From Siphonodentalium dalli (lineage: Eukaryota > Mollusca > Scaphopoda > Gadilida > Siphonodentaliidae): a stretch of 64,000 bases of DNA. A program made the position numbers and the translations under genes. The notes under the pieces are model-generated. The model did not search any database. It was not told the DNA's origin and saw nothing but the letters and a program-made list of their open reading frames with translations. Position 1 is the first letter of the stretch. The number at the start of each line of letters is the position of its first letter. Location: positions 130,051,030 to 130,115,029 of the forward strand of contig CP136067.1 of assembly GCA_032622095.1 (NCBI GenBank), given 5' to 3'. Below, one piece after another: positions 1 through 11,051 of the stretch.

Positions 1-97
1 CAATGCATTCTCTTATATATGCGAGGCGACCTATGGTCGACTCGCATATATAAGAGAATGCATTGGCACAGGGCCCTTCTGTTGGGTAAAGGGTTAA
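1..97 (+). mobile_element. Right end of a TTAA-type (piggyBac-like) MITE carrying the 67-bp hairpin module
   Basis: Bases 1-66 form a near-perfect hairpin that begins CAATGCATTCTC and ends GAGAATGCATTGG, with an asymmetric centre (GGCGACC..GGTCGAC) that gives it a direction. It is followed by CACAGGG and then AAAGGGTTAA at 88-97, so the element appears to end at a TTAA target site. The same hairpin recurs five more times in the window. The left part lies outside the window. The piggyBac-like label rests only on the TTAA site and the CCCTTT-type terminus (seen here as AAAGGG). Confidence 0.55.
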
Positions 98-305
98 ACA
101 GTCAGCATAATGATAGCCATCTTATGATAACAGTCTAACAACTATACGTTGATTGTTTATTAGCAAAGCTAACAGTTAAGTTGGAACACGCAATAACATC
201 ATATCTACATACTATACACAAGGCACCCATAACACATAAGTCATATCAATAACAACACACGCATACACACTTATATTGTAATCCATGATGCAATTTAAAT
301 TAACG

Positions 306-695
306 TGGTATCCTTTTTAAGGATAGTTTTATAGATATGCTTAATTTTTGAAGAAGACTCAAATATTCAATTGAGACTAAACAATGAAATTTATTTCTGT
401 TAGAGTTCTCCCAGTAATATTTGGGGATGTAAATTTAGCGTAAATTTTGTAACTTTTGACAAAAGATCATAAAGTGATATTCGTCGCATGGACTTTTTTC
501 ACATAAAACACATCTCAAGCTATCTGCGGAATTTGTGGTTTCTTTGGTCCATCTATTTTTTTCTACTGGTAATTTATGATTAGATGTTCTGATTTTCAAT
601 AGGTAGTTAGACAAATAAGATGGCAAATAAACTAAATTGCGACTCATTTTCATGGACTGCTTTATGTCTCTGTCAAAGTGGTTGCGCTCATAGCC
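306..695 (-). pseudogene. C-terminal fragment of a LINE reverse transcriptase (broken)
   Basis: On the minus strand an open frame from about 695 to 435 reads through a basic stretch with SNHKLPVEKNRW, then a Cys-rich knuckle C-V-L-C...DEYHFMIFC (CxxC...H...C). An in-frame TAA at 435-437 follows, and the same frame continues beyond it with IYIPKYYW and KFHCLV to a stop near 306. This order (HKLxIExxRW, CxxC-EyHFxxxC, yIpkYYW..kF) is what I know from the extreme C-terminus of endonuclease/reverse-transcriptase polyproteins of marine invertebrate non-LTR retrotransposons. The stop inside the conserved block and the lack of any RT core nearby show a 5'-truncated dead copy. The exact LINE clade is not resolved. 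Confidence 0.6.
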
Positions 696-1574
696 TCATA
701 CTGTTTAATCGGTAGCGATTTTATGTACCATCACGACGCTAGTCGGACAGATGTTGTACTTGGTCCAATATCAAGGGTCGTGGTCGCTATAATTGGATTT
801 CGATAAATTAGATATTGTGTTCAGTCTACGCGGTGGGGAATCACGTGGTTTCGAGTTGATGAGTATCACGCATTCAAAATGGCCGAATCTATTGCAAACG
901 CGACCACGAACCTCCCACTAGCAACTTTGGTCAAAATGCTAAAAAAAAACAACAACTGAGTATTTCCGAACAAATAAGGTATCAACTTGTTTTTAAAATA
1001 AGCTAGCACATACTCGTAACAGTCAGAATGCTATGCTGTGTGTCAGTCCCTCATTAACGCCACCGGTGTATACTGTTCTACAAATTTTATAAATCTGTGG
1101 TCCCATGGGGATTTTATAAATAGATAATTGTTTTTTCCGGTTATTTTGGGACGCGTTAAAGTTGTACTGCGACCCCGAGTCCGGTAAAAGTTGTAGTTGG
1201 AATGTCCAAGTTTGTGAAAGTTCTACTGACTATGCGGATTATTTGAGAAGCTTTATTGTTTTAGGATATTGTAGGAAGGCTAATCTGGCCGTGTCAAATT
1301 GTGCTATAGCGATGGGATATCTCGCAGGACAACACATTTCGGGTTTTCGTGGGGTGTGTATTCGCTGGATGTCTTATAGTTGCAGTGTGTAACTATTATG
1401 ACCGCGTTAATTGCGTTCGATATTTAGGTATGAACAATGGCTGGGCCATGCACACTTGAAGATTTTATGGCGGGAACACAAGTTTTGATCCGCATTTAGA
1501 AGCTTTCTGGTTTGGTGAATGAAAAGTAATAATCATGTTGATATAACGTCATTAAAACATACTATACATTCCAT
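696..1574. other. No gene seen; contains one interspersed repeat (831-1035)
   Basis: No supported coding region. The segment 831-900 (GGTGGGGAATCACGTGG...) recurs at 28270-28345. The segment 955-1030, read on the other strand, matches 28370-28440 around ACAAGTTGATACC. The two loci therefore hold rearranged copies of the same unclassified repeat. Confidence 0.5.
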
Positions 1575-1765
1575 TCCTGGTTGTCCCGGGTATTGTTGTC
1601 CCTGAATCGGGTTGGGTAATCCCGGGTCTATTGGGTCGGGTTGTCTATTGGACCGGGTTGTCCCGGGTATATTGGGTCGAGTTGTCCGAGGCCGGGTTGT
1701 CCCGGGTCGGGATATCCAGGTCCGGTTGTCCGTGAATCGGATGGTCCCTTTCCGATGTTGGTGGC
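1575..1765. repeat. Degenerate simple repeat of GGGTTGTCCC type
   Basis: About 190 bp are built of imperfect repeats of GGGTTGTCCCGGGTAT-like units (period roughly 10-20 bp), much richer in GC than the surroundings. A reading frame crosses it but follows the repeat, not a gene. It abuts the left end of the hAT relic. Confidence 0.7.
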
Positions 1766-1778
1766 AACATATTGGTTT

Positions 1779-2500
1779 AGTGTTCGGTCCGAATATTCGA
1801 ATATTCGCTCGTAAAAATAAATATTCGAATATTCGAATAATTATTTGACTATTCGAATATTCGAGAATAATCTCCGGGTAATTGTTTCCTGGTTTGTTAT
1901 TAGTCTGAGGGTATGTTAAAAGTATAGTCTATTTTCCACTGACCATAAACGAATTAATATGACGTAACTCTAACGTTCTGATTTGATTGGCGTCATGACG
2001 TCGAAATAATTTTATTGGCTGGGTGTAAACCAGACCGTGCTTGCATGTGGTCATAGGAAGCGGACCTATAAGGTATCGTTTTGTTTTGTTTGCGCGTTGT
2101 CACTTGTGTGTATAATATAGCGTCAAATTCGAAGAAATCAGATATATGGACTCACTTCACGTTGGATGCCAAAACTAAAAAGGCAACATGCAAGCTCAAT
2201 CCAGATCATGTTCTTAGTTGCTGTGGCACTACGACCAACTTGTGGAACCATGCATGGGACATTGGCTACTTGAACTTCATAAACAGATAAACTCTTGCTA
2301 TTAAGCCAAAATACTTTTTTTTCTTCTCTCTTTTTTGCGTATAGCATGTGCATGGATAAATATGCTATTTCATTAAATAATAAATTGGTTCCAAAATATG
2401 TAATCTATATAATTTTATAATTTATCTAAATAATTCGAATATTCGCTCGTTATTCGAACCGAATATTCGAATACCGAAATCCGTCGAATACCGAACACTA
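1779..2500. mobile_element. Non-autonomous or decayed hAT-type transposon with a BED-finger remnant
   Basis: The left end AGTGTTCGGT at 1779 is mirrored by ACCGAACACT at the right end near 2499. Both ends continue into stacked GAATATTC motifs. The flanks are ATTGGTTT (1771-1778) and ATTGGTGT (2501-2508), an 8-bp duplication with one mismatch. Eight-bp duplications and TAGTGTTCGG-like ends are hallmarks of hAT elements. The interior holds a BED zinc-finger remnant (separate entry) but no transposase core, so this is an internally deleted copy of about 720 bp. Confidence 0.7.
2129..2290 (+). pseudogene. BED zinc-finger remnant of a hAT transposase
   Basis: The frame encodes KKSDIWTHFTLD, then ATCKLN, then GTTTNLWNHAW, then a stop at 2288-2290. 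This matches the BED-finger layout: S-x-x-W-x-x-F, a Cys pair, then TTNLxxH. The second Cys of the pair is replaced (CKLN) and the usual distal His is missing, so zinc binding is probably lost. BED fingers bind DNA at the N-terminus of hAT transposases and ZBED proteins. Its position between the hAT termini supports that origin. Confidence 0.6.
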
Positions 2501-2502
2501 AT

Positions 2503-3510
2503 TGGTGTGGCCTATAAGATGTCCATGATACGCCTGTGATATCGACAATGTCACGAAGCGAATACATCGATTCTGTTGAGAGTACATTATACAAATGTAT
2601 ACTACTCCTTGGCGACTATGATTCTCTTGCTCCATTCCCCCAGAGTCCCACACTGTCTGTGATAACAGTGCAAACGCGTATATTATAGGCACACGAGATC
2701 ACCCCAGAGATGTGTTTGTAATCAGTGCTTTCATCGCTGTTTTTCCTTGAGGGTACTGTAATGCTCGGAGCCTTCGCTTGCTTTCGGGAGAACCATGTAT
2801 CGTTTGAAACAATGGACGTGGTTATAGAGACTCATGACTTGTTCGTTATTCGAAACAGAGTAAACAAATGACACCTACGCACAGGGCTCTTTAGAAAATG
2901 GTCGAAAACAATTTTCATGTGGCCAAAAGTTTTTTTTAAGGAAAAAAAGCGGAAGTCTAATTCAAAACCCAAATTAATTTCGTAACGGGAGCGATGTGAG
3001 AATCAAATTTGTAGAATGATCATCTGCTAATTGATTAGGTGATACAGCTTAATGAGTAACACAAGGCACTCATGGCAGTACACTATCAAACAATGTAATA
3101 AAACAGTAATGAGGATTAACACTAATGAATAATGAATCCTTTGTCTGTCATAAGGCTGCAGATCTTGAAACTGAGGATTTAATTTTGCCAAAGTGTTTTG
3201 AATTTGGCCAAAAGAAATCAGAATTTGCCAAAAAATTCGGCCTCAGCGTGAATACTGCCTGCAGGAAACGTACGCGCAAAATGATAAGAGAACAAATTGT
3301 GTCCATTGTCCGTGCCACGTCCTAGAATAAATAATCTTCTTTAATTTGAATAAGAGCTGGTGAATCCGCCATGCACATGGTTTTTGCATCGTTAAAATGC
3401 TTGATTGTTCCAAGTAACCATGATGCACAAATACAACAATAACATACGCATGATACAATTCGCATGTTCATTAGTGTATAGTCGATATAAGTACAGGATA
3501 TTTAACCGTT
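2503..3510. other. No gene seen
   Basis: A 66-codon frame at 3125-3325 (+) ends in a Lys/Arg-rich stretch, but I recognise no family and see no splice context. No repeat with a second copy in the window was noticed here. Confidence 0.4.
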
Positions 3511-3728
3511 GTAGAGTTTGGCCCCCTTGTTACGAATCACTGGCGCCAGCTGCAATGTAGAGTTTTGGGCCCCTTGCTACGCATCACAGGCGCCAGCTGC
3601 AATGTAGAGTTTGTGCCCCTTGCTACGAATCACTGACGCCAGCTGCAATGTAGAGTTTGTGCCTCTAATTGCGCACCAATGGTGCAAGCTGCAATGTACA
3701 GTTTTGGCCTCTCATTGCACGGCAATGG
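3511..3728 (+). repeat. 46-bp tandem array, left part
   Basis: GTAGAG/GTACAG blocks start at 3511, 3557, 3604, 3650 and 3696, giving a 46-47 bp period. Each unit holds a CACCAATGGTGC/CACTGGCGCCAG dyad followed by AGCTGCAATG. The array stops abruptly at 3728, where an inserted element begins, and resumes at 5119 in the same orientation. Confidence 0.9.
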
Positions 3729-5118
3729 ACCTATCCGTACGTCCCGCCCACCTGTAGTCTGCATGGTTACTGTTACTACGCACCACAAGCCATCTCAATT
3801 TTGCTATATCTTCAGTGCTGAAATGTCTTCCGATGAGAACGGATCTTGTGTTTCAAGTTCGCTTTTAAATGTTCCAGACGATATCAATGTTTGTTATTTA
3901 CCCGACATTGATAAATTATCAAAAAGGGCACAAGAAAAGGGGCTTAATTATTATACACAGGGATATATTCATCATTCATGACATTAGAACGAATATTATT
4001 TCTAATCAGTCACACGCCATCTAGTTTCACTTGACAAAATCATGTTAATCGTTGCCATGATTGTTTTGTTGTTTTTTCTAAATAAAATGGATAATATTCG
4101 TGTTAAATTGGTGCTCCCAGTATTTTCGAATGATTTGGTCCGTCCAGGGTCCCATACATGTACGCTACATGTGTAAATGTAGTCAATGAACAACGCAATA
4201 GACAAATTTAACATGCATTGATGATTTTTTGAATAATATTAGTGCACGTGCAAGTATTTCCGAAAAGTATAGAATTAATACTCACATGAACATGTCCTCC
4301 GATTATCGGTAAAATTTATCCTTATTTATTTTGTTATTACAGAATGTTACAGTGGATATCTCAGGGTTTGAAGTTACACAACATTCCATCTGCTCCCGAA
4401 CATCTTAGTTGCACAAATGTTCCTCAACAATGGCATGTCCCACGACAAACGAAAATACAAGCAGTTTATTCAAGTATCATTGATGACCCATTTGTTGTCA
4501 TTGTTCAATTTTATTACCAGTGATTAGTATTTACGCAAGCACACAGTGAAATTAATAGTATCATACTTCCTGTCATTTAGTAATCGAGCCCATAGCTGAG
4601 GTGTTATGGTTTGTTTTGCTAACTTCCCATTCCCCCTGTGGGAAGTTATAACATTATCGCAAGGTGATAAAATGTTTTCATAAAGTAACACAACATATAT
4701 ATTACTCATGGATACATCTGTTCAACAAATTAAATACTAAATGAGCTTCTATTTATTTACAGAATTTCAAAAGTGTTGTGTCAGGAGATTGAAAAATTGA
4801 AACAACTCGAAGATACCACATTGATTATATGCTGTCTTTAGTAAGTCCTGGTTTAGGAAACCGAACTAAAAACACTCCGGGATATTTGTATGAATATCGT
4901 TCGTCAACTGGACATGTTCCCCATGCACATTTCAACACCATTGTAGCTTTTTAAGACATATTTTGCTCTCGTGTTCGTAATTTCCCTATAGCTTACTATG
5001 GCATCTAGGCAGCCGCTTGTGGTGCGATTCATATCACTATGCAGGCGTATTCGCTTCCGGGTTTGAGCTATCGGCTCATTGGCTATAATTGAAATTGGGG
5101 CGGTCCCTACGGATAGGT
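3729..5118. mobile_element. 1.39-kb DNA transposon inserted in the 46-bp array
   Basis: The left terminus ACCTATCCGTACGTCCCGCC (3729) is mirrored at 5118 by an inverted ACCTATCCGTAGGGACCGCC, giving TIRs of about 21 bp with 3 mismatches. The flanks are CAATGG and CCATGG, a probable short target duplication. The same tandem array continues on both sides, which fixes the boundaries independently. The interior holds remnants of a spliced protein resembling the SWIM/YqaJ-nuclease proteins of ISL2EU-type elements (separate entry). The superfamily remains tentative. Confidence 0.65.
3822..4832 (+). pseudogene. Relic of a SWIM/YqaJ-like transposon protein in three candidate exons
   Basis: The first piece (from MSSDENG at 3822 to a stop at 3979) ends LSKRAQEKGLNYYTQGYIHH. 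The second, after a TTATTACAG acceptor at 4342, contains CTNVPQQWHVPRQTK. The third, after TTTATTTACAG at 4762, reads ISKVLCQEIEKLKQLED and ends at a stop. The CTxxPxxWxxPR block is what I recall immediately downstream of SWIM zinc fingers and before YqaJ-like nuclease domains in marine invertebrate transposon proteins. Neither the SWIM cysteines nor the nuclease core is visible, so this is a deleted, dead copy. The assignment is an inference from short motifs. Confidence 0.4.
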
Positions 5119-5580
5119 CCATGGTGCAAGCTGCAAGACAGAGTTCGGCCCCTCTATGCGCACCAACGGTGCAAGCTGCATACATAGTTCAGTCCCCTTG
5201 CTACGCATCACCGGTGCAAGGTGCATGACAGAGTTCGGACCCCTTGCTATTCATCACCGGTGCAAGGTGAATGACAGAGTTCGGTCCCCTCGCTGCGTGC
5301 CACCGGTGCAAGGTGCATGACAGAGTTCGGACCCCTTGCTACTCATCACCGGTGCCACCGGTGCAAGGTGCATGACAGAGTTCGGTCCCCTCGCTGCGTG
5401 CCACCGGTGCAAGGTGCATGACAGAGTTCGGTCCCCGAGCTGCGTGCCACCGGTGCAAGGTGCATGACAGAGTTCGGTCCCCTCGCTGCGTGCCACCGGT
5501 GCAAGGTGCATGGCAGAGTTCGGTCCCCTCGCTGCGTGCCACCGGTGCAAGGTGCATGACAGAGTTCGGTCCCCTCGCTA
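5119..5580 (+). repeat. 46-bp tandem array, right part
   Basis: About ten units of 46 bp, each with GACAGAGTTCGG, CCCCTCGCTGCGTGCC and an ACCGGTGCAAGGTGCATG segment. Units near the right end are almost identical, while those next to the transposon are more diverged. The minus-strand frames across it are only translations of the repeat. This continues the array that begins at 3511. Confidence 0.92.
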
Positions 5581-5886
5581 TGCTGGTTTGACCGCTGACA
5601 TCATCTAACATCTAAGTGTTTTGTCAGTGCCAATTCATTCTGGCTTGATCTGGCCTATATTAAAATGAATATGGACAGTTCGGTTTCTCAGAAAAATGCA
5701 GAATGAATTGTAACCGACAAAGGTATTAAATACAAAACAAGTGGGACTTCCTCACATTCTGTGTTAAGTCGAGCGTAGAAATGGACTGAACTCAATCCCG
5801 TGCAGCTGATGGCGGTGTTTAGGTTTTCTTCCATGTTACACGTCCTGTAATTTATGCATGGTTTTGGGACAATTCATTTTATGTTA
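5581..5886. other. No gene seen
   Basis: AT-rich spacer between the 46-bp array and the first CTAGCAGG element. No coding signal or repeat partner noticed. Confidence 0.4.
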
Positions 5887-7884
5887 ACTAGCAGGTTTAC
5901 CCGGCGTTGCCCAGGTTAAAGTGAAATGAAACCATCTGCTGTGGACATTTGGTGGGAACAGAGATTAATCTTGCTCAAAGTATTACACATATTATCATAA
6001 ATTGTATATCCAAATGGCATCATATACATGGAGTATAAGTAGTTGCTCACCTTGACTAAGTGATTGTCATTTTGTTTATCAGGATTAATTCATCACACAA
6101 ATAAAGAAGTATTTATTTATTTACAACTGAGCGTAAGTCAGACGTTATCAGTTTTTAAATCGTACAGTCGACGTGGTTTCACATTTGTTATGTTTTTAAA
6201 TATTTTTTATTGGGATCAAAACATGAACATTAGTTAAAAAAGACGACAATTGGGTTTTACAAAGAGATGAATACATTAATCTTGTGGGTCAGACTAAGAT
6301 TTTTAGGACACATGGTTATCGTATCTCCATGAAGATACAGATGTTTTAAAGAAATGTCCAGATACTCCTCTGTTCATGGCGCTATACTGGCTAATTATTC
6401 TCAGTTTAATAAAATGTTGTTATATATCAGCTACATGTGCCCGACACAGCCTTCTATACATTTTTATCCTCTTGACAAATTGTATCTTTTTTGTGGAAAA
6501 TATCTTGAATGGGTAAGACTCAATTTCGTTATAGTACATGAGCCACTCTAACTTGCCATCCTCTGAAGGTTCAAGGTGCCTCATTTTGTAATCATATATG
6601 TATCTTTTAAAATAGAATGATAAATCAACTTTTGATGCTTTCTTCTATGTATCTCTTTTTGCTAGCTCACTATATGAATGCCCTGGTAAATATGACAGTT
6701 GAGAAGATATAATTGTTCAAGTGACTTAATTCGGTCACCATTAGTCGATGATGTGAAATTTGAACTTCAAAAAGTGCTTAGAACGAATTATGGAGATGAC
6801 TATATATTACTTTGCGGATATCGGCGACTATAACTTTCTTATCAATGTAAGTGCCCCTCCTCTCTCCACCCCTCGCCCAATCGGTACCAAATGTGGCGTT
6901 TTTAACCCTCGTGATTTCTAGTATTATTGGATAAGAACGTGTATGAATTTGGTGGAAATTAGTGCTAAACATATTTGTATCAGCTTTGGTGTCAATTCAT
7001 GAATCGAACGGCGCCACTTTTGACATATTTAAAGCCCGCCCATTATACGCCTGATATCACGGAGATGATTATGCATAAGATTGAATATAATAATGAACTA
7101 TATCAATTCTTGTCAAATATAGTGCCCCCATTGCCCATCCAAGCGGCACCAATTTTCGTGAATCACACGATTAGATTCCTGGTATCTTGGACAAGAATGG
7201 GTATCAATTTGGGCGCTATTTTGAAAAAAAATGTGTTGCCCCTCTCCCCTTCTGTCCACCCCTGACTCAAATAATGCCACTTTTGACAGCTTTAACCCAC
7301 ACAATGAGATTACTGGTATCATGGAGATGATTATATAAGTTTGGTGGCAATCGGCGGCTAAACAAATTCAGTGCCCCATCTCTCACCCAAATGGCACGAA
7401 TTTGGTGCCTTTAAATCATACGATTAGATTCCTCGTATCATGGAGAAGAATATGTATAAATTAGGTGGAATTAGGCGCTAAATCAACGTTGGTACCCCAC
7501 TTCCTTTCCGTGCACCAACGATTCGAACGGCGCCATAAGTTATGGAGATGATTTAGTATAAGTTTAGTGGAAATCACCGGCAACAATATTTCATAATTTT
7601 GGCTTCCCCTACCACTTTTCTGTCACTCATACCAACAGCGTCAATCTAGAAAATTTTAGCCCTCACCATTATCTTCCTCGTAAATAGTTACCCATGTTAG
7701 AACCAATCCCCTGTCATCAAGACGACCCACCGTGAAGATATATAGAACACAGACAGACACATAGACATTAGAACATACAGGCACCAAATTAACCCACACG
7801 ATTTAATTCCTCGTACCATTGGAGAAGAACGTGTATGAATTTGGTGTAAATTGGCGCTAGACATACACTCGTAGAACAAATGAG

Positions 7885-7990
7885 ATATTTCCGATGAATG
7901 GCAACAACCCATATTTCCGACTAAATCCTGAAAAGTTACCCATAATTCTGCTGTGGTTAAGGAGTCGGTTAATTAGAGCATTACTGTAGT
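7885..7990. repeat. Half copy of the palindromic MITE found at 26621-26840
   Basis: From GATGAATGGCAACAA through AAATCCTGAAAAGTTACCC to AGAGCATTACTG this matches the right arm of the full palindrome at 26.7 kb. The left arm is missing, so only one arm survives here. Confidence 0.7.
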
Positions 7991-8139
7991 TATTAGATGA
8001 GGTGTGTTCTATTGGAGACACAAAACTCACAAAGGCTATACCACAGAACAAAAACATCGACATTTGGCAGCAGTTTTATAATTTGTTATACACTGTGTTT
8101 GTGTCAAAACTGAACATCACATAATTGTGTAGCACACAT

Positions 8140-8528
8140 TTTTAAAGACATATTATGGACTTGTTTCGGTGTGTGAACTTGATAAGTTAGTACACAGGTG
8201 CTATGCCAACCTGGGGAATGTAGCATTCTACTAACATCGCTGTAAATTTAAAAGAAATCGACCATACCACTCCATAGAAAACATCGTCTGTACTACGCCC
8301 AATTGTAAATGTTTACATCTCAATTCGGGACGCAAGTATCGGCAATAATCTAACACAAATTATTTCGCCATCGAGAGTCATTGCATTTAATTAATATATC
8401 AGAATGACGGTGTGTATCGTCAATTTGGATTAATATTCGTAACAAATAACTACTTTGAGAAAGTTTGTTCTCAATTACTATTTGATCACACTTCCAGGGT
8501 GTTTCACATAACTTTAAAGCTGCTGTGA
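8140..8528 (+). repeat. ~380-bp interspersed repeat, copy 1
   Basis: Runs from TTTAAAGACATATTATGG to GGGTGTTTCACATAACTTTAA. Copy 2 lies at 25602-25978 in the same orientation with similar internal blocks (CCATACCACTCCATAGAAAA, CTCAATTCGGGACGCAA, AATGACGGTGTG). Both ends carry TTTAAAG / CTTTAA, hinting at a TTAA-type target, but I did not confirm terminal inverted repeats. Confidence 0.65.
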
Positions 8529-9449
8529 GATTTTATAATATGGTAGTTTTTACGAGGTTTGCGTCTCTAGTAGAACATATCCCATCTACTAACTATAATA
8601 TACTCACATATTCAGTCATATTCAATGTTGAGAAAATTCCACCGACACAGTCATATGTCATGTGTCATTTCCGAACAATTTTGTTGAGGTCAAATTAAAA
8701 ACATATTGTGTAGAATGTATACATATATGTTCTAAGCGTGTATGTGTTATCAGTTTTGGTGACCCTCCCTATCCCCAAATCAAGCCACACGATTAAGACT
8801 CATTATAAAGATGACTATATATAAAATTGGTGGAAATAGGCGACTAAACAAATTCGTATCAAATTTAGTGCCCCCATCTCTCACCCACACGGTACCAATT
8901 TGGTGATTTAAACCACACGATAAGATTCCGCGTATCGCGGAGAAGAATATGTCTCAATTCGGTGGAAATCGGAGCTAAAAATATTTGTTATAAATATTGG
9001 TGTCTCTCTCATTCTCCATACATCATTGACTCGGTCTTTTGACATCTTTAAACCACATATGTAGACTCCTGGTATCATCGAGATGATTATGTATAAGTTT
9101 GGCGGTAATCGGCAACTAAACAAATTCTTATACAATGTGTTTCCCCACCCCCTTCTCTCACACAAACGGCACCAAATCGGCGCTAATTTTTTTATTTTGA
9201 TGCCCCTTTCCTCTTCCGTGCACCACAGTCTCCATTATTGTGCACAACTTTTGACATCTTTTAAACCACACCATTAGATTCCTCATATCATGGAGATCAT
9301 TATGTATAAGTTTGATGGAAATCGGCGGCAATTTGTTTTTCTGCCTTTTTTCTGCTCCTGACAACAACAGCGTCACTTATTATAACCCGTACGATCATCT
9401 TATTCGGAAAAAGTTATCCCTGTTAGACCCCTTTAGTGCCATCTAGATG

Positions 9450-9466
9450 CCCCCCCCCCCCCCCCC
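9450..9466 (+). repeat. Poly-C tract (17 C)
   Basis: A homopolymer run inside the 3' part of CTAGCAGG copy 1, at a position where the other copies have a short CCCCNGTGAA. It arose by slippage or may be a sequencing artefact. Confidence 0.9.
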
Positions 9467-9708
9467 TGTGAATTTATATAGAACACAGACTGATATACAG
9501 ACAGACAAATATTCGCAAATATAGATATAGATATTCCGATACCATATACATGTAAATGTAAACATTCGTACTTTTGAAAGCCAGACTGATAACACCTTAT
9601 GTTGTAAATTTATTCAAAGGCCTTCTGAGATACGAACAACTTATAAATTGTATTTTATCCCTTTATGAATGTACTAAAGCGTCATAGGCGAGTAGTTATC
9701 CCAAAGGA

Positions 9709-9760
9709 AATGTTCAGACAAACGGTGTTGAATTTATTATCTGAACATTTCCCGCCATAA
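9709..9760. repeat. Short hairpin GGAAATGTTCAGA...TCTGAACATTTCC
   Basis: 13-bp arms flank ACAAACGGTGTTGAATTTATTA. The same word set (ATGTTCAGATAATAAGTTCAA, ACAAACG) reappears rearranged in the hairpin at 44008-44061, so the two are related. Confidence 0.6.
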
Positions 9761-9779
9761 AATAGGACTCATTCTGCAA

Positions 9780-10394
9780 TTGTAGTACGTTGACAAGCTT
9801 CTCATCGTTTGATTGACTCAACATACTCCTATGTTCGCCAAATTCCATTGAGTTGAAACTTTTCAAACTGCTATATTAAACTTTCAAACTGTTGGAAATG
9901 ATGTCCAGCCTGACACCCGCCTAAGGTTGGAATATTTGCAATATTGGCCATTTCAGAGGTTAGAAAAGTAGAAAAATATGCTGATATTGGTCTAAAAACA
10001 ACAAATTTCCAAAGAATTACTAGCTGGAAATTCAAACAATGAGAACTATTTCAACCTATATATATATGGTGTAAAATATCCAATTAATGGAAGGGATGAA
10101 AATTTCCAACTGTTGAACATTTAGACCAAAGTTCAGGATGAACCCCCAAACCCCATGCCCCTGTGTGCCATCCCTAGAATAGGGCGATGTGTGTCCTATC
10201 TAGGCTAGCAATAGACCAATGCCCCGGGACCGCATGCAAGCCTCGTAAAATGCCCGACAGATACAGCTAAGGAATACTACAACCCGAGCGTCACAAACAG
10301 AGGGCGATGTATACATACAACTTGAAAATTTAATTATCTCCAATTAATGTCGATATATGTGCATTCGAGAAGAAATAGAGCCAAGAGCAGGGGC

Positions 10395-10395
<1 letters not shown>
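9780..10395. other. No gene; low-similarity repeat (10176-10305)
   Basis: The part 10176-10305 (AGGGCGATGTGTGTCCTATCTAGG ... TAAAATGCCCGACAG) resembles 13829-13945 in the same orientation. The part 9885-10140 is rich in TTGGAAAT / ATTTCCAAC words also dense at 12125-12310 and 28740-28880. No coding sequence seen. Confidence 0.45.
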
Positions 10396-10444
<49 letters not shown>

Positions 10445-10652
10445 AGAGAGAGTGGTATACAGATAGGAAGGCAGAGATAGAGAGAGGGAGGAGATAGAGT
10501 GATAGTGGATATAGATAGAGAGAGGGATGAGTATATAGAGAGGAAGGTATAGAGAGAGAGGGAGAAAGATAGAGAGAGAGAGTGGGTAGAGATAGATAGC
10601 GATGGAGGGGATATATATAGAAAAAATAGAGAGAGAGAGAGAGAGAGCTCAA
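10396..10652 (+). repeat. GA-rich microsatellite (purine tract)
   Basis: A perfect (GA)20 lies at 10401-10440 and decays into GATAGAGAG / GGGAGAG blocks up to 10652. The + strand is almost all purine. The minus-strand Leu/Ser reading frames are translations of this tract and not genes. Confidence 0.95.
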
Positions 10653-11051
10653 GGGCGACGGCAGCTTTAAATGCGAAGGGGCCACACAACCTACAGAAGA
10701 ACAGTTTACCAAAATAACTAATGTATACATGAATGTTTGTACCGGCACCAGTCAAGGACACGGGGTGGGTGTGATTGTAACCCATGCCATCGAACATTTG
10801 TCAAAAGTAAGCTCCAAGTTAAATTCGACTGTATATGTAATGATGTTGTTGTTTTTGCCTGAACAAATGAATGCATCTATAACCAAGCTTGGTGCCAAAT
10901 GTTTCCTCTGGATCATTTCTAGACGGTGAACCTGAACAGTATCACTACGCTAGTAATTCGAAAAACCCTCTGTGTCATAAAAGCCATGTGTGGTAAACTT
11001 TCGATAGGACAAGCAAAGTAATTCAACCGCGCGATGGCAATTATCACCCCT
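10653..11051. other. No gene seen
   Basis: Unremarkable sequence between the GA tract and the next element. A 66-codon frame at 10729-10929 (+) has no recognisable motif. Confidence 0.4.

Larger units (their letters stand above)
5886..9530 (+). mobile_element. CTAGCAGG-family element, copy 1 (longest, with nested insertions)
   Basis: Starts with CTAGCAGGTTTACCCGGCG and ends in ACAGACAGACAAATATTCG followed by AAATATAGATATAG. The second half is made of diverged ~145-bp units around TGGAGAAGAATATG...GGTGGAAATCGGCG and TGGAGATGATTATG...GGTGGCAATCGGCG. It contains half of a palindromic MITE (7885-7990) and a 380-bp repeat (8145-8525). No ORF of transposon size is present, so the copy is non-autonomous. 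The superfamily is not identified. Confidence 0.7.

Noticed and set aside
5254-5611. Cys/His-containing frames of about 90-98 codons that look like zinc-binding repeats
   Set aside because: They are translations of the 46-bp tandem array, present in two frames, and shift with unit length.
10330-10797. 155-codon Leu/Ser-rich minus-strand frame
   Set aside because: It is a translation of the GA/TC microsatellite.
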